Part shown: positions 1 to 5,092 of the stretch, piece after piece
Layout of the letters: each line of letters begins with the position of its first letter
Numbering within the stretch: position 1 is the first letter of the stretch
Made by a program: the position numbers and the translations under genes
Notes under the pieces: model-generated
The model's database searches: none
The model's input: only the letters and a program-made list of their open reading frames with translations
Told to the model about the DNA's origin: nothing
NCBI GenBank assembly: GCA_020024395.1
Contig: JAHHTV010000119.1
Span: 1 to 5,092 of the forward strand
DNA length: 5,092 nt
From: Anaerotignum sp.
GTDB taxonomy: Bacteria; Bacillota; Clostridia; Lachnospirales; Anaerotignaceae
Direction: 5' to 3'

Positions 1-22
1 GCATAAAAAAGCAGTTCTTTTT
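1..22 (-). terminator. possible prs terminator, truncated by the window edge
   Basis: Just after the prs stop codon the minus strand reads AAAAAGAACTGC (22 down to 11), then an AT-only stretch (10 down to 3), then GC at the very edge. If the sequence beyond the edge continues as AGTTCTTTTT, this would be a 12-bp hairpin ending in a U run, a normal Rho-independent terminator. The visible part alone can form only a weak 6-bp, mostly A-U stem (6-11 with 17-22). The call is an inference from half a structure. Confidence 0.35.
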
Positions 23-24
23 GT

Positions 25-984
25 TTATTCAAATAATTGAGAAATAGAAACCCCTTCATGTATAAATTTGATTGCATTTGCAAACATTTCATCTACAGAA
101 ACGGTTGTAATTTTACTAATTTGTTTTTCTTCTGGTAATGCAATGGTATTCAATACCAACAATTCTTTGATTGCAGAATCTTCGATACGTTTGATTGCAG
201 GGCCGCTCAATACCGCATGGGTACAGCAAGCGTCCACTTCGATTGCACCTCTTTCTTTGAGTGCATTTGCAGCATTTGTAATTGTACCAGCAGTATCAAT
301 CATATCATCAACCAAAATCACTTTTTTGTCTTTTACATCACCAATGATGTTCATGATTTCACTCACATTTGCTTTTGGTCTGCGTTTGTCAATGATTGCC
401 AAAGGAATGTTCAATCTTTCTGCAAAAGCTCTTGTTCTGCCTACACTGCCCAAATCAGGAGAAACAGCAACAAAGTTTTGCAAGTCATCACCATATTTTT
501 GTTCATAGAAATTTGTCAACAGAGGGCTACCAACCAAGTTATCCACAGGAATATCAAAAAATCCTTGAATTTGTGCACAATGCAAATCCATTGTCAACAC
601 ACGGCTTGCACCTGCACTGGTCAATATATTTGCAACCAATTTTGCACTAATGGGGTCTCTTGCTCTTGCCTTTCTATCCTGTCTTGCATAACCATAGTAT
701 GGTATCACAGCAGTAATTCTGCCAGCTGATGCACGTTTCATGGCATCAATCATAATCAACAATTCCATCAAGTTATCATTCACAGGATAAGATGTGGACT
801 GAATGATAAAAACGTCTGCACCACGAATGGTTTCGTTGATTTTTACGGAAATTTCACCGTCACTAAATTTTTGTACTTCTGCATCACCCAACTGCAAACC
901 TAATTTGTTTGCAATGGATTCTGCCAATGCACGATTGGAATTACAGGCAAAAACCTTGATATTTTTACCGATTGAATAAATCAT
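25..984 (-). CDS. prs: ribose-phosphate pyrophosphokinase (PRPP synthetase), class I
   Basis: This cytoplasmic enzyme transfers pyrophosphate from ATP to ribose-5-phosphate, giving PRPP for purine, pyrimidine, NAD, histidine and tryptophan synthesis. The protein has 319 residues, the usual size for bacterial class I enzymes (about 315). Visible family signatures are FSDGEI (40-45), the ATP-binding YARQDRKAR segment (99-107), the metal-binding MDLH with His135, the catalytic flexible-loop start DKRRPKANV (199-207) and the PRPP-binding loop [10 protein letters not shown] (225-234). The ATG is preceded at 7 bases by AGGGGG, and the N-terminus starts where the family does. The segment [10 protein letters not shown] (176-185) corresponds to PDHGGVTRAR in Bacillus; both arginines are kept, so I expect normal activity. 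It follows glmU after 106 bases, the same order as in Bacillus subtilis, and no terminator separates them, so read-through from glmU is likely, perhaps with an extra promoter in the gap. Confidence 0.97.
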   Translation of the reverse strand: MIYSIGKNIKVFACNSNRALAESIANKLGLQLGDAEVQKFSDGEISVKINETIRGADVFIIQSTSYPVNDNLMELLIMIDAMKRASAGRITAVIPYYGYARQDRKARARDPISAKLVANILTSAGASRVLTMDLHCAQIQGFFDIPVDNLVGSPLLTNFYEQKYGDDLQNFVAVSPDLGSVGRTRAFAERLNIPLAIIDKRRPKANVSEIMNIIGDVKDKKVILVDDMIDTAGTITNAANALKERGAIEVDACCTHAVLSGPAIKRIEDSAIKELLVLNTIALPEEKQISKITTVSVDEMFANAIKFIHEGVSISQLFE

Positions 985-1010
985 GTTGTATCCCCCTACA
1001 TTTTCTCTTG

Positions 1011-1039
1011 ATTATATTTAATTTGTTAGTATACACTAC
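1011..1039 (-). promoter_or_regulatory. candidate prs promoter, proximal (perfect -10)
   Basis: The minus strand carries TATAAT (1016 down to 1011), a perfect sigma-A -10 box, about 27 bases upstream of the prs ATG. Transcription would start near 1004, leaving a leader of roughly 20 bases that still includes the AGGGGG ribosome binding site. The -35 position at 17-bp spacing is GTAGTG, a poor match, so the promoter would be weak or activator-dependent. A TATAAT by chance is quite possible in AT-rich DNA. Confidence 0.35.
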
Positions 1040-1045
1040 ACTTCT

Positions 1046-1074
1046 ATGTTACACCGAAGTTGCCAATATTTCAA
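1046..1074 (-). promoter_or_regulatory. candidate prs promoter, distal (good -35)
   Basis: The minus strand has TTGAAA (1074 down to 1069; five of six to the -35 consensus), a 17-bp spacer, then TAACAT (1051 down to 1046; four of six to the -10 consensus). The spacing is ideal. It would give a leader of about 55 bases before prs. Together with the proximal candidate it suggests prs may be transcribed independently of glmU as well as by read-through, but neither site is proven. Confidence 0.35.
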
Positions 1075-1090
1075 CACAAATCGACAGATT

Positions 1091-2467
1091 TTAGGATTTC
1101 TTTGGATTTCTTTTGGATTTCCAACCTGTAATCACTGTTTGTCTTGCTCTTGCCACTGCCAAAACATCTTCTGGCACATCTTTTGTAATGGTAGAACCTG
1201 CGGCAATATATGCATTTTTTGCCACAGAAACAGGCGCAACCAAATTCACATTACACCCAACAAACACACCATCACCTATCACTGTTCTGTGTTTTTTCTC
1301 ACCATCATAGTTTACCATAATGCTGCCACAGCCAAAATTGATTTTTTCACCTGCATCCGTATCACCCACATAAGACAAATGTGGAATTTTTGTGCCATCG
1401 CCAATATTGGAATTTTTCACTTCCACAAAATCGCCTACTTTGACATGATTGCCAACATGACAATTTGGACGAATATAAGCAAAAGGGCCTACTGTGGCAT
1501 CATTGCCAATGGATGATTCCAATGCAGTAGAAGTTTGGAATTTCACACCATTACCTAACACCATATCTGTCAATCTAGAATTGGGGCCGATTTCACAATC
1601 TGCTCCAATCACCGTATTACCTTCTATCACACAACCAGGTAATATGATTGTATCTTGTCCGATTTTGACATCACAACCAATATATGTGTTTGCAGGGTCT
1701 ACCATTGTCACACCATTTTCCATATGATATTGATTGATACGTGCTTGCATAATTTTGGTTGCCTCAGCCAGTTGTACACGAGAATTCACACCAAAGAATT
1801 CTTTTTCATCATCCGCAATATATGCACCAACATTTTTGCCATCTGCAAGCAGTATTTCCAAACAATCTGGTAAATAGTATTCTCCTTGTGCATTGTCATT
1901 ATTCAATTTGCCCAAAGCCTGTTTCAAATGTGCACCATAAAATACATAAATACCTGTATTGATTTCTTTGACTGCTTTTTCTGCATCATTTGCATCTTTT
2001 TGCTCTACGCTTTTGACAAAATTCCCTGTTGCATTGCGGATAATTCTGCCATAGCCTGTTGGATTATCCACAATCGCAGAAACCACTGTCACACTATTTT
2101 TTTCTGCTTTGTGATATGCAATCACTTCTTTGAGTGTGTCTGCTGTCACAAGTGGTGTATCTCCATATAATATCAAAATATCTTTATTATCTTCTATAAA
2201 ATTTCCTGCCATTTTCACAGCATGACCTGTGCCTTTGCGTTCTGTCTGCCAAGCAAAGCAAACACCTTCTTGTGTCATTGCCTGCTCCACCTGTTCTCCT
2301 TGATGCCCAATAATCACACAAGTTTGTTCTGCACCACACGCCTTTGCGGTATCTATCACATAACCAACCATTGGTTTTTGCAATATTTCATGCAATACTT
2401 TTGATTTTTTCGATTTCATACGGGTGCCTTCTCCTGCCGCCAGTACAATCGCTTTGAGTTGTTCCAT
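1091..2467 (-). CDS. glmU: bifunctional N-acetylglucosamine-1-phosphate uridyltransferase / glucosamine-1-phosphate acetyltransferase
   Basis: GlmU makes UDP-N-acetylglucosamine in two steps: the C-terminal half acetylates glucosamine-1-phosphate with acetyl-CoA, and the N-terminal half transfers UMP from UTP. The product feeds peptidoglycan and other cell-envelope polymers. At 458 residues it is full length. The N-terminal domain shows LAAGEGTRMKS (9-19), Lys23, QTERKGTGHAV (74-84), YGDTPL with metal ligand Asp103, NTGIY (170-174), GEYYLPD (195-201) and GVNSR with metal ligand Asn228. From about residue 250 hexapeptide repeats form the left-handed beta-helix, with Arg333, Lys351 and the catalytic His363 in IPHLSYVGDT, positions that match the E. 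coli numbering, and NYDG (386-389). The tail is basic. AAAGGAG lies 6 bases before the ATG, fixing the start. It is separated from glgD by 177 bases that contain a terminator, so it probably has its own promoter, although I found no clear one. Confidence 0.97.
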   Translation of the reverse strand: MEQLKAIVLAAGEGTRMKSKKSKVLHEILQKPMVGYVIDTAKACGAEQTCVIIGHQGEQVEQAMTQEGVCFAWQTERKGTGHAVKMAGNFIEDNKDILILYGDTPLVTADTLKEVIAYHKAEKNSVTVVSAIVDNPTGYGRIIRNATGNFVKSVEQKDANDAEKAVKEINTGIYVFYGAHLKQALGKLNNDNAQGEYYLPDCLEILLADGKNVGAYIADDEKEFFGVNSRVQLAEATKIMQARINQYHMENGVTMVDPANTYIGCDVKIGQDTIILPGCVIEGNTVIGADCEIGPNSRLTDMVLGNGVKFQTSTALESSIGNDATVGPFAYIRPNCHVGNHVKVGDFVEVKNSNIGDGTKIPHLSYVGDTDAGEKINFGCGSIMVNYDGEKKHRTVIGDGVFVGCNVNLVAPVSVAKNAYIAAGSTITKDVPEDVLAVARARQTVITGWKSKRNPKKS

Positions 2468-2567
2468 ATACTGCTCCTTTCCATAATATCCAAAACACTT
2501 ACTTTTCGCACTGTTTTTATTTTCTCATTTTTGAACAAAAATTGCAATATGCCGTTTTCACAAAATC

Positions 2568-2577
2568 TTGTATACAA
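2568..2577. promoter_or_regulatory. 10-bp palindrome TTGTATACAA upstream of glmU
   Basis: TTGTATACAA is a perfect palindrome about 100 bases upstream of the glmU ATG. It is flanked by two copies of the 8-mer ACAAAATC (2560-2567 and 2574-2581, 14 bases apart; the second overlaps the palindrome). Its half-site TTGTA/TACAA is also found in the inverted repeat in front of glgC. A regulator site is possible, but ten bases in AT-rich DNA is weak evidence. Confidence 0.2.
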
Positions 2578-2595
2578 AATCCAGATACTTCAGAC

Positions 2596-2637
2596 ATAAA
2601 AATAACGGCAATGCATTTATATACACATTGCCGTTTT
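2596..2637 (-). terminator. Rho-independent terminator of glgCD
   Basis: On the minus strand, 9 bases after the glgD stop, AACGGCAATG (2635 down to 2626) pairs perfectly with CATTGCCGTT (2613 down to 2604), a 10-bp stem with a 12-base AT-rich loop. The stem is followed by ATTTTTAT (2603 down to 2596), a short U run with one interrupting A. Position and orientation fit termination of the glgC-glgD message. The U run is modest and the loop large, so some read-through into glmU is possible. Confidence 0.85.
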
Positions 2638-2644
2638 CATATCA

Positions 2645-3763
2645 TTATAATTTTGTACCTTTTTTCAAAATAATTGGTTCTTTTTCTGATTTTCCAATCA
2701 CTTGCTGTCCGTCAGAAATTTCCACATCTTTATCCAATATGGCATTTTCCACCAAACAATTTTGTCCAATACGCACGCCTTCCATCAAAATACTGTTTCT
2801 CACCACAGAATTTTCTGCAATATAAACTTTTCGGAACACCACACAATGCTCTACCGTACCATTAAATATCGTACCACTACCCACAATGCTATCTCGTACA
2901 TCTGCCCCAGCATTGTATTTTGCAGGTGGTTCATCTTTTGGCTTTGTATCAATATATGGATACTGGTTGACAAACACGTCACGCACATCTTTTTTCAAAA
3001 AATCCATATTGATTTGGAAATAGTCTGCAATACCTGTTGAAATCGTATTCCAATAACCATCAAATGCATAGCCGTATATTTTCAATTTTTGGCTATATGG
3101 AATAATAATATCTTTCACAAGACCATATCCACCTTGTGGCACAATTTCTTGCAACAAAGAAATCAACAATGTTCTGGCAATCACATAAACACCCAAAGAC
3201 GCACAACTGGATTGTGCTTGTTCTGGTTTTTCTTCAAAACCCAATAAACGGTTTTCTGTATCCATTTGCAAAATACCAAAATGTCTTAAATCTTTGTTTT
3301 CCATATTTTGATACACAACGGTAATATCTGCTCCTTTTTCCACATGATAACGCACAACATCATGATAATCCATTTTATACACCGAATCTCCAGATGTAAT
3401 CACAACATAATCTGCATTACTACGCAACAGATATGGCATATTCTGATAAATAGAGTCTGCTGTGCCACGGAACCAATCACTGCCCTTGCTGCTGGTATAT
3501 GGTGTAAATACAAACAAACCACCTTGTTTTCTACCAAAATCCCACCATTTGGAAGAAATCAAATGGTCACGCAAAGAACGGGAGTTATATTGTGTCAACA
3601 CAGCCACTTTGCCAATCCCGCTATTTGACATATTGCTGAGTGTAAAATCAATGGCACGATAGCAGCTACCTATGGGCAAAGCTGCAGATGCTCTTTGTTC
3701 TGTCAGCACACCCAAACGCCCATCATTGTTACCACCTGCCAATATAATACCGATTGCTTTCAT
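2645..3763 (-). CDS. glgD: GlgD, regulatory subunit of ADP-glucose pyrophosphorylase
   Basis: GlgD is the second subunit of the Firmicute glycogen-synthesis ADP-glucose pyrophosphorylase; in studied Firmicutes it assembles with GlgC and raises its activity while having little of its own. The 372-residue protein has a nucleotidyltransferase domain (1 to about 255) with LAGG (8-11), KWWDFGRKQGGLFVFTP (72-88), WFRGTADSIYQN (97-108), SGDSVYKMDY (124-133) and FEEKP (176-180), then a short left-handed beta-helix (about 285-350). Compared with its partner GlgC, the metal-ligand Asp of YWKDVGT is Thr240, the Lys of KPA is Ser26, and GDH is GDS. Asp126 and Lys179 are kept. This supports a weak or non-catalytic role. 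The reading frame stays open 30 codons further upstream, inside glgC, but [11 protein letters not shown] at 3763 is the family start and has a strong Shine-Dalgarno. The start overlaps the glgC stop by one base (TGATG). Confidence 0.95.
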   Translation of the reverse strand: MKAIGIILAGGNNDGRLGVLTEQRASAALPIGSCYRAIDFTLSNMSNSGIGKVAVLTQYNSRSLRDHLISSKWWDFGRKQGGLFVFTPYTSSKGSDWFRGTADSIYQNMPYLLRSNADYVVITSGDSVYKMDYHDVVRYHVEKGADITVVYQNMENKDLRHFGILQMDTENRLLGFEEKPEQAQSSCASLGVYVIARTLLISLLQEIVPQGGYGLVKDIIIPYSQKLKIYGYAFDGYWNTISTGIADYFQINMDFLKKDVRDVFVNQYPYIDTKPKDEPPAKYNAGADVRDSIVGSGTIFNGTVEHCVVFRKVYIAENSVVRNSILMEGVRIGQNCLVENAILDKDVEISDGQQVIGKSEKEPIILKKGTKL

Positions 3764-5040
3764 CAATATCCCCCCTCCCGAATGACTACTTTTCCACTTT
3801 CCAACCAGCCGTTCGGATAATCTTCTTTCACTGTATTGCCATATACCACACAATTTTTCCCAATCACAATATCAGATGGCACTTTTGTTCTACCGCCCAC
3901 AACACTGATACCTGTGTTGTAAACATTTGGTTTGACTTCATTTGGTACATTTTCGCCAACACCCATTTGCACATTATCGCCAATTTCCGCTTTTTCATCA
4001 ATGATACATCTATCAATCACTGTATTTTCACCAATCACACTGCCCCCCATAATAATGGAATCTCGTATCACAGCCCCTTCTTTCACCACAACATTCGGCC
4101 CCAAAACAGAATGATACACTTCTCCATAAATTTCACTGCCATCTGTAATCAAAGATTCCTTAACTTTTGCAGTTGGTGCAATATATTGTGGTGGTTGATG
4201 GTCACTATTGGTATAAATCTTCCAAAAATTCTCATATAAATTAAATTCTGGCAATGCCTTAATCAATTCCATATTCGACTCCCAATAAGACTCTATGGTA
4301 CCAACATCTTTCCAATATCCCGCAAAACGATATGCATATAACATTTGCCCTTCTTCCAACATTTTTGGAATGATATGTTGTCCAAAATCGCTGTCAGGGT
4401 GAATATTATTATCTTCAATCAAAGCCTCTCGCAATCTGCTCCATGTAAAAATGTAAATCCCCATAGAAGCAAGATTGCTCTTTGGATTTTTGGGTTTTTC
4501 TTCAAATTCATAAATTTTGTCGCCTTCTTCGGTATTCATAATACCAAAACGACTTGCTTCTTCCATCGGCACTTCCAAAACAGCAATCGTTGCCGCTGCG
4601 CCTTTTTGTTTGTGGAAACGCAACATTTTAGAATAGTCCATTTTATAAATATGGTCACCAGATAATATCAACACATATTCTGGGTTGTTACTATCAATAA
4701 AATCAATATTTTGATATATGGCGTTTGCTGTTCCCATAAACCATTCACCAGAATCTCCGCCTTTTACATGTGGTGCTAATATCGTCACACCACCATTTTT
4801 TTTATCCAAATCCCAAGGAATACCAATGCCGATATGTTGATTGAGCCGCAATGGCTGATATTGCGTCAATACCCCCACAGTATCCACACCAGAATTGATA
4901 CAGTTACTTAACGGAAAATCAATAATACGATATCTTCCTCCATATGTAACAGCAGGTTTTGCCACTTTACGTGTCAATACACCCAATCGACTGCCTTGCC
5001 CTCCTGCCAAAAGCATTGCAATCATTTCTTTTTTACGCAT
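3763..5040 (-). CDS. glgC: GlgC, glucose-1-phosphate adenylyltransferase catalytic subunit
   Basis: GlgC joins ATP and glucose-1-phosphate to give ADP-glucose and pyrophosphate, the committed and normally allosterically controlled step of glycogen synthesis in the cytoplasm. The 425-residue protein is full length. The N-terminal nucleotidyltransferase domain shows [13 protein letters not shown] (11-23), KPA (28-30), [11 protein letters not shown] (36-46), [12 protein letters not shown] (100-111), [11 protein letters not shown] (126-136) with Asp129, FEEKP (179-183) with the sugar-phosphate Lys182, and GYWKDVGT (241-248) with metal ligand Asp245. All expected catalytic residues are present, in contrast to GlgD. 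A left-handed beta-helix region follows from about 285 to 405. AAGGGG lies 8 bases before the ATG, and an in-frame TGA shortly upstream leaves no alternative ATG. It is first in the glgCD operon. Glycogen synthase and branching enzyme genes are not in this window. Confidence 0.97.
   Translation of the reverse strand: MRKKEMIAMLLAGGQGSRLGVLTRKVAKPAVTYGGRYRIIDFPLSNCINSGVDTVGVLTQYQPLRLNQHIGIGIPWDLDKKNGGVTILAPHVKGGDSGEWFMGTANAIYQNIDFIDSNNPEYVLILSGDHIYKMDYSKMLRFHKQKGAAATIAVLEVPMEEASRFGIMNTEEGDKIYEFEEKPKNPKSNLASMGIYIFTWSRLREALIEDNNIHPDSDFGQHIIPKMLEEGQMLYAYRFAGYWKDVGTIESYWESNMELIKALPEFNLYENFWKIYTNSDHQPPQYIAPTAKVKESLITDGSEIYGEVYHSVLGPNVVVKEGAVIRDSIIMGGSVIGENTVIDRCIIDEKAEIGDNVQMGVGENVPNEVKPNVYNTGISVVGGRTKVPSDIVIGKNCVVYGNTVKEDYPNGWLESGKVVIREGGY
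3770..3779 (-). promoter_or_regulatory. glgD ribosome binding site inside the end of glgC
   Basis: The last sense codons of glgC spell GGGAGGGGGG on the minus strand, a very strong Shine-Dalgarno sequence 6-10 bases before the glgD ATG. It encodes the Glu-Gly-Gly of the GlgC C-terminus at the same time. With the TGATG stop/start overlap it favours coupled translation and balanced GlgC:GlgD production, and it decides the glgD start at 3763 over the longer open frame. Confidence 0.85.
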
Positions 5041-5069
5041 ATTACCAACCCCTTGCTTATCATTTCATC

Positions 5070-5075
5070 ATTGTA
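5070..5075 (-). promoter_or_regulatory. candidate -10 box of the glgCD promoter
   Basis: The minus strand has TACAAT (5075 down to 5070), five of six to the sigma-A -10 consensus, 29 bases upstream of the glgC ATG. It predicts a start near 5063 and a leader of about 22 bases that includes the ribosome binding site. Exactly 17 bases remain between this box and the window edge, so the -35 box would lie just outside the window and cannot be checked here. Confidence 0.45.
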
Positions 5076-5091
5076 TTTGTATTCATACAAA
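5076..5091. promoter_or_regulatory. inverted repeat in the glgC promoter spacer, possible operator
   Basis: TTTGTAT and ATACAAA form a perfect 7-bp inverted repeat around a 2-base centre, immediately next to the candidate -10 box and inside the presumed -35/-10 spacer. A third half-site, TTGTAT (5071-5076), is in tandem with the first. A repressor bound here would block RNA polymerase. The half-site resembles the TTGTATATACAA operator I recall for the GntR-family regulator TreR, but the spacing differs; the regulator is unknown. Confidence 0.35.
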
Positions 5092-5092
5092 G

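Larger units (their letters stand above)
2550..2639. repeat. 11-bp direct repeat TGCCGTTTTCA, two copies
   Basis: TGCCGTTTTCA occurs at 2550-2560 and again at 2629-2639, 79 bases apart. The second copy is the outer part of one arm of the glgD terminator hairpin. The first copy stands alone, between that terminator and glmU. On the minus-strand RNA the extra copy (AACGGCA) could pair over 7 bp with the other terminator arm. It may be a relic of a duplicated terminator, an alternative fold, or chance. Confidence 0.45.

Noticed and set aside
1030..1038. GTATAC core upstream of prs, similar to the core of TTGTATACAA upstream of glmU.
   Set aside because: Only the 7-mer TGTATAC is shared and the flanks differ, so a common regulator site is not supported.
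1078..1091. A small hairpin after glmU, AAATC-GACA-GATTT.
   Set aside because: A 5-bp AT-rich stem without a following U run is too weak for a terminator.
2519..2547. A possible glmU promoter on the minus strand: TTGCAA, 17 bp, GAAAAT.
   Set aside because: Each box matches only four of six consensus bases. This is expected by chance in such AT-rich DNA, so I do not list it as a feature, though glmU probably needs a promoter in this gap.
3764..3853. A 30-codon upstream extension of glgD.
   Set aside because: It is the end of glgC read in another frame. The family begins with [11 protein letters not shown], and the strong Shine-Dalgarno is correctly spaced only for the ATG at 3763.
68..4665. 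Many plus-strand open frames of 60-170 codons, such as 217-729, 1046-1516 and 3754-4239.
   Set aside because: They lie antisense to the four real genes, are rich in Cys, His, Ile, Asn and Phe as expected for reversed AT-rich coding sequence, show no family motif and have no convincing ribosome binding sites.
1..5092. Search for mobile elements, CRISPR arrays, tRNA or rRNA genes, toxin-antitoxin or defence genes.
   Set aside because: The genes are intact conserved metabolic genes with short gaps. No transposase, long terminal repeats, regular spaced repeats or structured RNA could be recognised.

Overview
The window holds four complete genes, all on the minus strand, filling about 93% of the 5,092 bases. 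In transcription order (right to left) they are glgC, glgD, glmU and prs. The AT-rich sequence, the GlgC/GlgD two-subunit ADP-glucose pyrophosphorylase, the clostridial style of the GlgD and Prs proteins, strong purine-rich ribosome binding sites and the adjacent glmU-prs pair (also seen in Bacillus) all point to a Firmicute, most likely an anaerobic member of the class Clostridia. Genus cannot be read from this sequence.

Layout. Positions 5041-5092 hold the 5' region of glgC, with a good -10 box, an inverted repeat in the promoter spacer and a Shine-Dalgarno site. glgC (3763-5040) and glgD (2645-3763) overlap by one base and form a translationally coupled pair. A 10-bp perfect hairpin followed by a short U run lies 8 bases after the glgD stop, so glgCD is probably its own transcription unit. 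A 177-bp gap follows, holding that terminator, a repeat of part of its stem and a 10-bp palindrome. Then come glmU (1091-2467), a 106-bp gap with possible promoters and no terminator, and prs (25-984). The first 24 bases look like one arm of a terminator cut by the window edge.

How the genes fit together. GlgC and GlgD make ADP-glucose from glucose-1-phosphate and ATP, the committed step of bacterial glycogen synthesis. GlmU makes UDP-N-acetylglucosamine for peptidoglycan. Prs makes PRPP for nucleotide, histidine and tryptophan synthesis. The first three products share one protein plan (nucleotidyltransferase domain plus left-handed beta-helix), so three paralogous sugar-nucleotide enzymes sit in a row beside a nucleotide-precursor enzyme. 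All four are intact housekeeping or storage genes. I see no mobile element, CRISPR array, RNA gene or defence system, and no convincing novel system. The points worth checking are the GlgD active-site substitutions, the possible operator in the glgC promoter and the repeated terminator arm.
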